Shown: positions 9,260 through 18,189, numbered from the stretch's first letter. The stretch: DNA of 64,000 nt from CAZNOG01 sp964574635 (GCA_964574635.1 CAZNOG010000011.1:1-64000), one strand, 5' to 3'. Notes: generated by a model not told the origin, from the sequence alone. Translations and numbers: made by a program.

Positions 9260-9655
9260 TCAAAATAAGGCGGGGGGTCCTCTCACTCCGTACGATTCCG
9301 CATCCCGGGAAAGGAGATGAAAAACGAATGGAGTTCGGTCGGCTTGAACGACGGAAAAATCAGTGGAGCTTTCCGCAGCGGGCAGAAGGGCTTGGTATCT
9401 GATTCCTGTCAGAAAGGTGCACAGTTCGCAATCCACCGCGTCCTTGTCCACGTGCGTGGGATGTGAGCACTGTTCACTTTCCGAAGCCAAGAAGTGGTGA
9501 AGCCGAACGTGGCAGGCATCCGATTCCAAAGTCGGGTCACTGCCGTCGCAGTGGACCTCCGCCTCGTGGTCGTGATGATCCACCTGAGGCAGAGCGCCGA
9601 TAATCAACAACGGGATCATCAGCAGGGACAGGATGCGCAGTACCGGTTTTTTCAC
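9260..9655 (-). CDS. Small exported His/Cys-rich protein of the copper cluster
   Basis: 131 residues: hydrophobic signal sequence 1-23, then the HHDHE cluster at 27-31, CHVRLHH, CSHPTH, CELC and a C-terminal RGPPA, a tail seen in small exported proteins near metal-linked TonB receptors (DUF2946-like). The many His and Cys suggest periplasmic metal binding, but no enzyme motif is visible. The start is GTG; an exact TACCTTTG box ends four bases before it, so the mRNA may be leaderless. It is flanked by the MbnH-like gene upstream (63-bp gap) and the receptor downstream. The family call is tentative. Confidence 0.7.
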   Translation of the reverse strand: MKKPVLRILSLLMIPLLIIGALPQVDHHDHEAEVHCDGSDPTLESDACHVRLHHFLASESEQCSHPTHVDKDAVDCELCTFLTGIRYQALLPAAESSTDFSVVQADRTPFVFHLLSRDAESYGVRGPPALF

Positions 9656-9659
9656 GGTG

Positions 9660-9667
9660 CAAAGGTA
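9660..9667 (-). promoter_or_regulatory. -7 promoter box adjacent to the GTG start
   Basis: Minus-strand TACCTTTG is separated by CACC from the GTG at 9655, implying transcription starts at or next to the start codon. Confidence 0.5.
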
Positions 9668-9718
9668 GTGTTTGCCATTCGATTCGCGAGCGAGCGGTGA
9701 TTCGTGGAAAGGGGCACG

Positions 9719-10732
9719 TCACCGCGGGTCGGCAAATCTTTCGTCTTCCGTGAACGACGTATCCGTCAGCGTTTTTAAGAACGCGATGAGGTATTCTTTT
9801 TGCAGGGGGTACATCTGCACACCGCCGTCGGCCGAATACTTCATGAGCGGAGAAAGATTGGGGGAGTGGTGCTGCACCCCTGAACTGTAGAAGTCCACCA
9901 CTTCTTCCAACGTTTCGAATCGCCCGTCGTGCATGTAGGGTGCGGTGAGTTCGATGTTTCTCAGTGTGGGCGTTTTGAATTTTCCGAAGTCATTCGGGTC
10001 GCCGGTGACTTCGAACAGCCCCGGGTCGGGTTCCAAATCGAGGCCGTTGTTGCCGAACCGGTTGTCGTGAAACAAAATGGTGCCGTGGCAATGAAAGCAA
10101 TCGCCGGTTTCGGAATTGAAAATTTCAAACCCGGCGTATTCTTCGGCGGTCAATTGCACCTCGCCGCGAAGCCATCGGTCGTATTTGGAATCGTGGGAGT
10201 TCAAAGTTCTGAAAAACTGCGCCAAAGCCAGAGAGATCTCGTGGGTGGTGATGGAGTTTACTCCGTAAGCGGCTTTGAATTTCTCCCGGTAATCGGGATT
10301 GGCGTTCAGCGCGTCCACGTCGGTTTGGAAAAATTCCTCCACCTCGAAACGCGTGATGTCTTCCAGCGTTCCCGCAACCTTGCCGTTCCACAAAAACCGG
10401 TCGTTCCATCCCAAATTCACCAGGGCCAAGGCGTTCGATTCGTGGGTGGTGAAGGAAACGGACTGATCGTGGCAAGACGCGCAGGACATGGTTTCCAGAG
10501 GGTGGAGGATGGGATCGTAGAACAACTCACGGCCCAACTCGATGGCTTCAACCGTGGGGCGATTGTATTCCGGGATTTCCATCCGGGGAAAGTTAAACGG
10601 CAAATTCAAATCGGCGGGCGTGGCGGAGTGCGTGGGGGGGGCGTCCGGATCATCGGCATCCTTGCTCTTGCAACCCGCGATGAACACAACGGCAGCAATT
10701 ACCGGTAGGATGATATGCAAAAGGTGCCGCAT
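9719..10732 (-). CDS. Diheme cytochrome c peroxidase family lipoprotein, MbnH-like
   Basis: 337 residues from the ATG at 10732. A lipoprotein-type signal ends at Cys21 (FIAGC). Two heme sites, CASCH at 84-88 and CFHCH at 212-216, and LGRELFYDP plus the late FKTPTLRNIELTAPYMHDG block are hallmarks of the bacterial CcpA/MauG family. Directly upstream, with a 4-base gap, is an MbnP-type lipoprotein; MbnH enzymes are diheme members of this family that oxidise a Trp of MbnP to kynurenine to create a copper site (known for methanotroph pairs). The assignment as MbnH rather than a peroxide-scavenging CcpA rests on this pairing. Confidence 0.82.
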   Translation of the reverse strand: MRHLLHIILPVIAAVVFIAGCKSKDADDPDAPPTHSATPADLNLPFNFPRMEIPEYNRPTVEAIELGRELFYDPILHPLETMSCASCHDQSVSFTTHESNALALVNLGWNDRFLWNGKVAGTLEDITRFEVEEFFQTDVDALNANPDYREKFKAAYGVNSITTHEISLALAQFFRTLNSHDSKYDRWLRGEVQLTAEEYAGFEIFNSETGDCFHCHGTILFHDNRFGNNGLDLEPDPGLFEVTGDPNDFGKFKTPTLRNIELTAPYMHDGRFETLEEVVDFYSSGVQHHSPNLSPLMKYSADGGVQMYPLQKEYLIAFLKTLTDTSFTEDERFADPR

Positions 10733-10736
10733 TACA

Positions 10737-11495
10737 TCATTCGATTTGGACGGAGAAAACATCGTGTCCGTTTTCTTTGACTTGTTGTTGCTTTTCTTGA
10801 TTGTCCATCATGCCGTGGTCGATTTCGCTCAAATCGAATGTGTGGGGATCTCTGAACCAATTCTGAATTTCCATCTCCACCGTCAAGTCGAATCGGCCGT
10901 CGGCGATTTCGAAGTGTACCGGCACATGCACCTGAAAATAGTTGTGGTTTCCGTCCAAGGGTCCCGTGTGGAAATTGTAATGATTGAAATCCTCGCCGAG
11001 CGCGTATTTTCCTTCCAGTTTCATGTAGTGGTATCCACCCCCCATGGGATCAGGCCACTCCATCGCGGCTTCCGGAAAGTTGATGAACGCATTGGTTCGG
11101 TTCATGGCCGAATCGAGCCCGAAGGTGAATTCCACCGCGGTGTAGGTTCCGTTCGGGAAAGCGCCGGGGTACGACTTGCGGGTATACGCTTCATCCCGAT
11201 GATCGACGTAAATCGCGGTATCGACGGGAACCCTCTCGCCCGAAAGGTCGACCAACGCCACGTTGGACACGAAGTAGCGAATCGTCTCCACGCCAAACAC
11301 GTTTCCCGCTTCGTTCACGTACATGAGGGTGTCGTACTCCACGGGTTCTCCGTCTACCACGGCGCGAAAATTCAGGTGGGATTCGACCGTGGGCCGGTCG
11401 CCGGGATCCTCGTCGTCTTTTTCGCAAGAAGTGGAAAATAGACCCAATGGCAAAAGGATGAAAGCGAGAAAATACGCGCGCAGGGAATTTTTCAC
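10737..11495 (-). CDS. MbnP-like copper-binding lipoprotein
   Basis: 252 residues from a GTG start at 11495, chosen because it begins directly with a lipoprotein signal (Cys24 in FSTSC). A further GTG lies at 11510. The body has the MbnP-family features: an LNFRAVVDG opening strand, IRYFVSNVAL, VEFTFGLDS, then MEWPDPMGGGYHYMKLEG (Trp147, Tyr155, Tyr157) and the NYFQVHVPV strand; a second Trp is at 213. In characterised MbnP a Trp is converted to kynurenine by the partner MbnH and helps bind Cu(I). The next gene, four bases away, is the diheme MbnH-like enzyme, so the two are surely co-transcribed. Confidence 0.8.
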   Translation of the reverse strand: MKNSLRAYFLAFILLPLGLFSTSCEKDDEDPGDRPTVESHLNFRAVVDGEPVEYDTLMYVNEAGNVFGVETIRYFVSNVALVDLSGERVPVDTAIYVDHRDEAYTRKSYPGAFPNGTYTAVEFTFGLDSAMNRTNAFINFPEAAMEWPDPMGGGYHYMKLEGKYALGEDFNHYNFHTGPLDGNHNYFQVHVPVHFEIADGRFDLTVEMEIQNWFRDPHTFDLSEIDHGMMDNQEKQQQVKENGHDVFSVQIE

Positions 11496-11602
11496 GGGAT
11501 GAGGATTCACTTCGGGAAGGTTTTGGGTTATATCGCGAAGATAACCGGAATATTGCGAAAGCCTTTGGGTGCAGGTGGTCGTGAAATGGTTTGGCATTCC
11601 AA

Positions 11603-13369
11603 TTATCCGCCCTGGACTTCGGGGTTTTCGCCCCGCGGAGGTTTGATGAAAATGTCTGCCCGGGATTTGGGTCTCCGCTCTTCCGCCCACAAGAACCCCT
11701 TTAAATACCCGTCGTCGGCGCCCAACATTTCCATGGGGAGGAAGGTGCCGTCGGGCTGTGTCAAGAAGACGATGCGCTGCACTTTTCTGTCTTGCAGGTA
11801 AATGGCGATGCTGGAGCACTTGGCTTTGTTCACGCCGATGAATTTGACGGGAAGGGGGGCGGCCGCAGTGTCTCGGGGATTTTCGATCGCCGCATCGGTG
11901 CTGTCCGCGGGAGGGTGGGACAACGAGTCCGGGGCGGCGTTTTCAACCGCATCGGTACTGTCGGCGGGTGGTTGAGACAAGGAATCCGGAGCAGCGGTTT
12001 CAACCGCAGCAGTGGTGTCGGGTTCGCTGCGGTCGGGGTTTTCTTCCGTGGCGTAGTAAAAGGACTCGGCGTTGCCTTGGACCAAGGCTTTGTAAAGCTC
12101 GTTGTCGCGAAAATAGCCGGTGAGGTTCCGACCTTTGATTTGGTTGAATTTTCCCTCGGCCGCCTTATCGATCATAAAGGCGTCGTCGCGGACGAAAAGC
12201 AGGTCTACGCTGCCTCCGTACGCCTTTATTTCCATGTAATCGCCGGTGATTTGCAGCTCCTCCGACCACAGGGCCGGATTCCGGTACATGCGGATGAGGC
12301 TGTCGTTTTTGGAATACACCAGCGAATCGGTGGCGCCTTGCAAGTCCTCCCCGAAGAATCTCACGCCGTAATACGCCAACACTCGGTCGCCGTATACGGT
12401 GTCGCGGATGGCCATGAGGGTGTCGCCGTGGAGGAAAAGGGAATCGCCGCGGTCGTACTGTATCATTTCCGGGCGGCCGGTCACGAGGCTTTCGCCCTTG
12501 TCGTCGAGGTATTGGCCGTAATCGCCGTTGATCAGGTAAGAGCCCGCCGTGTCGATGACCTGCACGCTGCCGAAGGCTTTTCCCAATCCGATATTGCGGT
12601 CGTACCACAGGCTGTCGCCGCGGAGGACCTGGCTGCCGTTGTCGAGGTAGGCGTTTTCTTCGAATTGGGAAATGTCGTTGCGCGTATCGTACCAACCGTT
12701 TTCGCAATAGATGGTGTTTTCGTCGGAAAAAATGGAGGTGGGCCCGACGAAATACGCGATTTCGGAGTGGTTTACGTAATCGAGGGTGTCGGTCTCCACG
12801 CGGTACTTCGGGTTGTTGATGACCACGCTGTCGCGGAAATAAAAGACCTCGGTATCGGAGGCGTAAATGCCCTCACACGCCACCAGTTCGTTTTCGTTGA
12901 CTCTGCTGGTGATGGTTCCCCCGTCGTGGAAATACGCCAATGCGGTTTTGCGGTCGTAATCGAGGGTGTGGGTTTTCAGCGTCATTTCCGCGTCGCGAAG
13001 GGATACGTTGTCGCGGACGTTCACCACGCGGGTATTTCCGTTGTAAAACAGCTTGTCGCCGAGGAGGGTCAGCGTATCGCCTTGCACCACGCGCACGTTG
13101 CCGAAGGCGTCGAGGCTGTTGGAAGAGTTGTAGAGATACGCGCTGTCGCAGTACATCAACGCTCCGGCGTGCCGAAAGCGCACGTCGCCGATGAGCCTCT
13201 GGGCTTCGATGCCGAGAGACTTGTCGTATTTGAGCACATCGGCGCGGATGAGTTCGATGCGCGCGGCTTTTTCCGTTGATTGATCGGTTTGCCCGTACGT
13301 CGTCGCGGCGGTTGCGAGCAGGCAAGCGATGAATGTCAGGATGCGTGTCATGGCCATCGCGCAGGGCAA
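11603..13369 (-). CDS. OstA/LptA-like periplasmic protein
   Basis: 588 residues with a signal peptide (about 7-26; the start may be the ATG at 13351). Repeating beta-strand units (IELIRADVLKYDKSL, GNVRVVQGDTLTLLGDKL, DTLDYV) match the OstA-like family of Bacteroidota, related to the LPS-transport proteins LptA/LptD. A role in lipopolysaccharide transport or envelope assembly is inferred. A Pro/Asp/Ser-rich linker (about residues 450-500) contains two near-identical 19-residue units and is followed by a conserved C-terminal block (KAKCSSIAIYLQDRKVQRI). It ends a minus-strand run after purA, 15 bp away. Confidence 0.75.
   Translation of the reverse strand: MPCAMAMTRILTFIACLLATAATTYGQTDQSTEKAARIELIRADVLKYDKSLGIEAQRLIGDVRFRHAGALMYCDSAYLYNSSNSLDAFGNVRVVQGDTLTLLGDKLFYNGNTRVVNVRDNVSLRDAEMTLKTHTLDYDRKTALAYFHDGGTITSRVNENELVACEGIYASDTEVFYFRDSVVINNPKYRVETDTLDYVNHSEIAYFVGPTSIFSDENTIYCENGWYDTRNDISQFEENAYLDNGSQVLRGDSLWYDRNIGLGKAFGSVQVIDTAGSYLINGDYGQYLDDKGESLVTGRPEMIQYDRGDSLFLHGDTLMAIRDTVYGDRVLAYYGVRFFGEDLQGATDSLVYSKNDSLIRMYRNPALWSEELQITGDYMEIKAYGGSVDLLFVRDDAFMIDKAAEGKFNQIKGRNLTGYFRDNELYKALVQGNAESFYYATEENPDRSEPDTTAAVETAAPDSLSQPPADSTDAVENAAPDSLSHPPADSTDAAIENPRDTAAAPLPVKFIGVNKAKCSSIAIYLQDRKVQRIVFLTQPDGTFLPMEMLGADDGYLKGFLWAEERRPKSRADIFIKPPRGENPEVQGG
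11891..12004 (-). repeat. 57-bp tandem repeat, two units, in the OstA-like gene
   Basis: Units 11891-11947 and 11948-12004 each encode 19 residues built on AAPDSLS-PPADSTDA. The encoded units differ at two positions (T/N and Q/H). In-frame, so length changes would keep the protein open. Confidence 0.8.
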
Positions 13370-13384
13370 ATCCGGTGCCGGGAA

Positions 13385-14671
13385 TCAGGCTTTTGCAAGG
13401 TCCCGCCGGATGGTTTGGCTGCGATCGGGCCCGACGGAAACCACGGTGATCGGTTTCCGGAGTTGATCTTCCACGAAGGCGATGTATTCGTTCAATGCCT
13501 CTGGAAAATCGGTTTCGTCGTCCATGCCGGTGAGGTCGGCTTTCCACCCCTTCATCTCTTTGTAAATGGGTTTGAGGTGTTCGGGTGAAATGTCGTAAGG
13601 CAGGTGATCGATGATTTTCCCTCGGTATTCGTAGGCGGTGCACACCTTGATCGTGTCGAAAACCGAAAGTACGTCGGCTTTGGTCATGTTCAATTCGGTG
13701 ACGCCGTTGATCATGATGGAATACTTCAGCGCCGGGAGATCGAGCCAGCCGCAACGGCGCGGGCGGCCCGTGGTTGCGCCGAATTCGCCGCCCGACTCGC
13801 GGATGCGGTCGCCGTCGGCATCGAAGAGTTCGGTGGGGAAGGGGCCGCTTCCCACCCGAGTGCAGTAGGCTTTGAAAATGCCGATTACCGCCCCGATGCG
13901 GTTGGGAGGCACGCCCAAGCCGGTGCACGCGCCGGCGGTCACGGTATTCGAAGAGGTCACGAAAGGATAGGACCCGAAGTCGATGTCGAGCAAGCTCCCT
14001 TGGGCGCCTTCGGCCAGAATGCGTTTTCCGGCGTCGAGGCCGGCGTTGAGGTAGTGCTCGGAGTCGATCCGATCGATGGCTTTGATCTTCTCCAATCCGG
14101 CGAACCACGCGTCCTCGTAAGCTTCGATGTCGTGTTCGAAATCGTAATGGGAGAGGATGCGCTTGTGTTTTTCTTTCAGGGCTTCGTACCGCTGTCTGAA
14201 ATCATCGCCGTCGAGGTCGCCCACGCGGAGGCCGTTCCTGCCGGTTTTGTCCATGTAGGTGGGGCCGATGCCTTTGAGCGTCGATCCGATTTTCGATTTT
14301 CCCTTGTCGGCTTCGCTGGCCATGTCGAGCACGCGGTGGGAAGGGAGGATGAGGTGCGCCTTCCGCGAAATTTTGAGGTTGCGGTGGTAATCCACGCCCA
14401 AATCCTCGAGTTTGCGCAGTTCTTCTCCGAAGATGATGGGGTCGATCACCACGCCGTTGCCGATGATGTTGAGGCGGTCTCCGTGGAAAATGCCGGAGGG
14501 GATGGTGTGGAGAACGTAAGTGGCGCCGTTGAACTTCAAAGTGTGTCCGGCGTTGGGTCCACCTTGAAAACGGGCAATGATATCGTACCGCGGAGTCAAT
14601 ACGTCCACGATCTTGCCCTTGCCTTCATCGCCCCATTGCAGGCCGAGAACGACATCGGTTTTTGAACTCAT
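13385..14671 (-). CDS. purA: Adenylosuccinate synthetase
   Basis: Full-length (428 residues) GTP-dependent ligase joining IMP and aspartate, the first committed step to AMP. The N-terminal QWGDEGKGK (residues 12-20), GGPNAGHTL with the catalytic His, GIGPTYMDK, GAQGSLLDIDFGSYPFVTSS and the late GRPRRCGWLD are all present. The ATG overlaps the stop of the upstream STAS gene by four bases (ATGA), indicating translational coupling. Confidence 0.97.
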   Translation of the reverse strand: MSSKTDVVLGLQWGDEGKGKIVDVLTPRYDIIARFQGGPNAGHTLKFNGATYVLHTIPSGIFHGDRLNIIGNGVVIDPIIFGEELRKLEDLGVDYHRNLKISRKAHLILPSHRVLDMASEADKGKSKIGSTLKGIGPTYMDKTGRNGLRVGDLDGDDFRQRYEALKEKHKRILSHYDFEHDIEAYEDAWFAGLEKIKAIDRIDSEHYLNAGLDAGKRILAEGAQGSLLDIDFGSYPFVTSSNTVTAGACTGLGVPPNRIGAVIGIFKAYCTRVGSGPFPTELFDADGDRIRESGGEFGATTGRPRRCGWLDLPALKYSIMINGVTELNMTKADVLSVFDTIKVCTAYEYRGKIIDHLPYDISPEHLKPIYKEMKGWKADLTGMDDETDFPEALNEYIAFVEDQLRKPITVVSVGPDRSQTIRRDLAKA

Positions 14672-15033
14672 TTTTCCGTTGAAGACTTGGTGTTGAAATA
14701 GGCCATCGCCTCTTGTCGGTTTTCCTTCATGGTGAAAACGGAGTTGAGTTTGGTGACCACAAACAGGGATTTGATGCGGGGTTTGGCGCCCACGATTACA
14801 GCTTCACCGCCGTTGTTTTTCGATCGGTTCATGATGTTGATCATGATGTTGAGGCCGGTGCTGTTCATGTACTCCAGGTGTTCGACGTCGATGATGAAAA
14901 ACGCGGTACCCGACGCGAGTTCTTCTTCCACTTCCGCGTTGATATCCACCGCTTCACTTTTGTCGACGAGGCGACCCGACATTTCGAGAATGGTCAGATC
15001 GCCCTCCTTGTCCATTTTGTAGGAAAACGCCAT
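14668..15033 (-). CDS. STAS-domain protein (anti-anti-sigma factor-like)
   Basis: 121 residues forming one STAS domain: the ILEMSGRLVDKSEA strand-helix and MNSTGLNIMINIM, which holds the conserved Ser58 normally phosphorylated by an anti-sigma kinase in SpoIIAA/RsbV proteins. No kinase or phosphatase partner gene is nearby; instead it overlaps purA by four bases. It lies 39 bp after fur. A partner-switching regulatory role is likely by family, but the target is unknown. Confidence 0.85.
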   Translation of the reverse strand: MAFSYKMDKEGDLTILEMSGRLVDKSEAVDINAEVEEELASGTAFFIIDVEHLEYMNSTGLNIMINIMNRSKNNGGEAVIVGAKPRIKSLFVVTKLNSVFTMKENRQEAMAYFNTKSSTEK

Positions 15034-15072
15034 TTGCTTGGTTCAGTTACTGTTTGTCAATTGGTTGCTATG

Positions 15073-15630
15073 TCATGGAGCGCCGTCGTATACCACGTTG
15101 GGCGCATCGTTTTGTCCATCCTCCCGGCCGTCTACCGCCTCGCTTCCATCTTCACCCGTGTTCCGGATGGCGTAAAAGTACAAACTGTGGTGCATTATCT
15201 TGATATCGAAAATTTCTTCGATGGTCGTCTTGATGGCTTCGATGCGAGGATCGCAGAATTCCAACACCTCGCCGGTGTCGGTGAGGATGACGTGGTCGTG
15301 CTGTTTGTACTCATGGGATTTTTCGAACTGCGCCGGGTTTTTCCCGAATTGGTGTTTCCTCACCAAATTGCAGGCGAGCAACAGGTCGATCGTGTTGTAG
15401 AGCGTCGCACGGCTCACCCGGTAGTTTTTGTTTTTCATGATGATGTACAGCGACTCCACGTCGAAGTGCCCATCGTAGTCGTAAATCTCGCTGAGAATGG
15501 CGAATCGTTCGGGTGTTTTTCTATGACCGTTTTTCTCCAAATACGCGGAAAAAATCTGCTTCACTCTGTCTTTCAAATCTTTTTTGGCCACTTTAATCTC
15601 GTTTTTCCGTGTTGGGGACGCCGTTTTCAC
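15073..15630 (-). CDS. Fur-family transcriptional regulator
   Basis: 185 residues: winged-helix DNA-binding domain about 22-100 (HRKTPERFAILSEIY, YRVSRATLYNTIDLLL), then the dimer/metal domain with HDHVILTDTGEVLEFCDPRIE at about 111-131. The HDH metal ligands are kept, but the CxxC pair that holds structural zinc in classical Fur is absent (ILTDTG in its place), as seen in some Bacteroidota Fur proteins. A non-conserved acidic tail follows. Fur itself, PerR or another member cannot be separated by sequence alone. A TATATTTG box lies about 95 bp upstream. Confidence 0.88.
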   Translation of the reverse strand: MKTASPTRKNEIKVAKKDLKDRVKQIFSAYLEKNGHRKTPERFAILSEIYDYDGHFDVESLYIIMKNKNYRVSRATLYNTIDLLLACNLVRKHQFGKNPAQFEKSHEYKQHDHVILTDTGEVLEFCDPRIEAIKTTIEEIFDIKIMHHSLYFYAIRNTGEDGSEAVDGREDGQNDAPNVVYDGAP

Positions 15631-15724
15631 TGCTTGTTCGCAATTTCGCTTCCACCGCTACGTCCGCTTCTTCCGTTTTGAGCCCGTTTTGCGTCAAGCG
15701 TCCGATGTCGGTGGCGTCCCGCTT

Positions 15725-15732
15725 TCAAATAT
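15725..15732 (-). promoter_or_regulatory. -7 promoter box upstream of the Fur gene
   Basis: Minus-strand TATATTTG; leader about 90 nt. A second box, TACCTTTG, is at 15766-15773. Confidence 0.5.
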
Positions 15733-15811
15733 AGCTTTTTTCGGGTGGTTGCCGGCCGTTTCGCCCAAAGGTAATGCATCTCGCCATATCGGCTGTTCGA
15801 GCGGAGGTGTT

Positions 15812-15830
15812 TGGGTTTTTGTGGGTGTGT
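15812..15830 (-). repeat. Dispersed CACACCCACAAAAACCC motif, copy 1
   Basis: Minus-strand ACACACCCACAAAAACCCA lies 74 bp after the relA/spoT stop, in the same orientation as that gene, in the spacer before the Fur gene. Confidence 0.7.
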
Positions 15831-15903
15831 TCTCCCGATCTCTGCTTCCCTTTTTGCTCGCACTTCCCTTCCGATCGAAAGTCGGTCGGAGGAGGAGCCG
15901 CCG

Positions 15904-18123
15904 TCAGTTGCTCACCATGTCGCCCCTCCTTACGGTCAACACGCCCTCCACTTCCCTCAGGCTGTCCATCAGGTCGTTCAGGTGGTTGGTATCGTAAACG
16001 AACAGGGTGATGCGGCCGTCGAACACTCCGTCGTTGCTTTCGAAGCTAATGGATTTCATGTTGACATTCAGGTCGTTGGATATGGTCTGCGTAATTTTGT
16101 GCACCAATCCCACGTCGTCGATTCCCTTGAAGCGCACCTCGGCTGTAAACTCCCGTTCTTTCTGGCTCAGCCATTTTGCGCGGAGGATTCTGTATGCGTA
16201 ATTCGATCTCAATTGCACCGCGTTGGGGCAGTTCAAGCGGTGAATTTTGATGCCGTCGTTGATGGTCACGAAACCGAACACGTCGTCGCCCGGAATGGGA
16301 TTGCAACACACGGCGAGTTTGTACGGCACGTCTTCTTCGTTGTCGCCGATGATGAGGGTGTCTTTTTTGGCGAATTTCGATTTGGTCTTGATCGCCTTCA
16401 AATCGCCGCCCGCCGCATTTGACGACTCCTCTTCTTTGAACACGAGCCGGTTTTTCACCACCTCGTAGTCCTTGAGCCGCTTGAGGTTGAGCTTTCCCTC
16501 GGCGATGTCGCGGTACATATCCAGCGTTTCTTTGTACCCGAAGTGCCGCTCCAGGGCATCGATGTTGTAGCTTTCGAAGTTCACGCCCAAGGAATTGAAT
16601 TTCCTCTGTACCATCTCCTTGCCGATGCCCGCCACCTTTTTGCTCTCTTCCTTGAGGGCGGTGCGAATCTTCGACTTCGCCTTGGCCGTGGTGACGTAGT
16701 TCAGCCAGCCTTCCTTGGCCTTTTGTTTCTTGGAGGTGATGATTTCAATCTGGTCGCCGCTCTTCAGGACGTGGCTCAGTGGAACCAAACGTTGGTTCAC
16801 CTTCGCACCGATGCACGACTCGCCAACTTGGGTGTGGATTTCGAATGCGAAGTCGAGCGCCGTGGCTCCGGCGGGCAAGGTCTTGAGATCGCCCAGGGGG
16901 GTGAAGACGAAAATTTCGTCGCTGAACAGATTGAGTTTGAAATCGTCGATGAAGTCAATGGCCCCCTCGCTGTTGTTTTCCAAGGTTTCGCGCATCTTTT
17001 TCACCCAGTTGTCCAACCCGCTGTCGGCTTCTTGACTTCCCTTGTACTTCCAGTGCGCCGCGTATCCCATCTCGGCGATTTCGTCCATGCGGCGGGTGCG
17101 GATCTGCACTTCCACCCACTTTCCGGTTTGGCTCATGACGGTGGTGTGGAGGGATTCGTACCCATTGGCCTTGGGCGTGGATATCCAGTCCCGCAACCGG
17201 TTGAGGTTGGGTTGGTAAAAGTCGGTCACGACGCTGTATACGCGCCAGCAATCGGCCTTTTCGTCCTTGGGCTCACTGTCGAGGATAATGCGCACCGCGA
17301 AGAGGTCGTAAATCTCTTCGAAGGGGATATTCTGCTTGTTGATCTTGTTCCAGATGCTGTACACCGATTTGGTGCGTCCCTTGATTTCGTACTTGAAACC
17401 CTGTGCGTCGAGCTCCCGCCGAATGGGCAACGTAAAACGGTTGATAAACCGGGTGCGCACCGCCTGGGTTTTCTTCAGCTTCTTGGTGATGTCCTCGTAT
17501 TCTTGGGGGTGCGTGTATTTCAAGGCGAGGTCTTCGAGCTCCGATTTGATGGAGTAGAGCCCGAGCCTGTGCGCCAGGGGGGCGTACATGTACAGCGTTT
17601 CGCTGGCCACCTTCAGCTGCTTGTCGTCACGCATGGTATCGAGCGTGCGCATATTGTGCAGCCGGTCGGCGATTTTGATCAGGATGACGCGCACGTCGTC
17701 GGAGAGAGTCAAGAGCATTTTCTTGAAGTTCTCCGCTTGGAGGCTCGCCGTGTGGTCGAACACGTCTTTGATCTTGGTGAGCCCGTCGATGATGGCGCTG
17801 ACCTTTTTGCCGAATTGGTGTTCGATGTCTTCCAGCGTGATGCTGGTGTCTTCTACCGTGTCGTGCAAAATGGCGCTGACGATGGCCGTCGTACCGAGCT
17901 TGATTTCTTCGGCTACGATGCGCGCGACGGCCAGTGGGTGGAGAATAAAGGGCTCGCCGGACTTGCGCCGCATGCCGCTGTGCGCCTCCAGTGCAAGGTC
18001 AAAAGCCTTCCTGACGAGTTTTTTGTCTTCCTTGGTTTTGACGTGTTTGGCCACGCGGAGCAATCCGCGGTAAGCCGAAAGTATTTCCCTTTTTTCCTTT
18101 TCGGGGTCTATCCGGACCGTCAT
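15904..18123 (-). CDS. Bifunctional (p)ppGpp synthetase/hydrolase, RelA/SpoT family
   Basis: 739 residues in the long RSH order: HD hydrolase (about 30-200, with ILHDTVEDT and RLHNMRTL), synthetase (about 240-350, with YEIKGRTKSVYSIWNK and NGYESLHTTV), TGS (about 400-460, FTPLGDLKTLPAGATALDFAF), a linker and a C-terminal ACT domain (FKGIDDVGLVHKITQTIS). Intact HD residues suggest it both makes and degrades the stringent-response alarmone. It begins 66 bp after the fumarylacetoacetase stop. Confidence 0.94.
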   Translation of the reverse strand: MTVRIDPEKEKREILSAYRGLLRVAKHVKTKEDKKLVRKAFDLALEAHSGMRRKSGEPFILHPLAVARIVAEEIKLGTTAIVSAILHDTVEDTSITLEDIEHQFGKKVSAIIDGLTKIKDVFDHTASLQAENFKKMLLTLSDDVRVILIKIADRLHNMRTLDTMRDDKQLKVASETLYMYAPLAHRLGLYSIKSELEDLALKYTHPQEYEDITKKLKKTQAVRTRFINRFTLPIRRELDAQGFKYEIKGRTKSVYSIWNKINKQNIPFEEIYDLFAVRIILDSEPKDEKADCWRVYSVVTDFYQPNLNRLRDWISTPKANGYESLHTTVMSQTGKWVEVQIRTRRMDEIAEMGYAAHWKYKGSQEADSGLDNWVKKMRETLENNSEGAIDFIDDFKLNLFSDEIFVFTPLGDLKTLPAGATALDFAFEIHTQVGESCIGAKVNQRLVPLSHVLKSGDQIEIITSKKQKAKEGWLNYVTTAKAKSKIRTALKEESKKVAGIGKEMVQRKFNSLGVNFESYNIDALERHFGYKETLDMYRDIAEGKLNLKRLKDYEVVKNRLVFKEEESSNAAGGDLKAIKTKSKFAKKDTLIIGDNEEDVPYKLAVCCNPIPGDDVFGFVTINDGIKIHRLNCPNAVQLRSNYAYRILRAKWLSQKEREFTAEVRFKGIDDVGLVHKITQTISNDLNVNMKSISFESNDGVFDGRITLFVYDTNHLNDLMDSLREVEGVLTVRRGDMVSN

Positions 18124-18189
18124 TTTTCACACCCTTTTTTAGGTACATGAAGATACGAAAATTCAGTGAATTTTCCTCACTTCCTTGGC

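Noticed and set aside
6001..11495. Methanobactin precursor gene in the copper cluster
   Set aside because: No short frame with a leader plus CxxxS/CGSS-like core was found in the gaps, and no MbnB or MbnC genes are present.
16543..18150. Long plus-strand frame antisense to relA/spoT
   Set aside because: It exists only because the GC-rich, codon-biased gene leaves the antisense frame open; no domain fits, and the sense protein has all RSH motifs. The same applies to the long frames at 11792-13279, 22216-23991 and 49139-50266.
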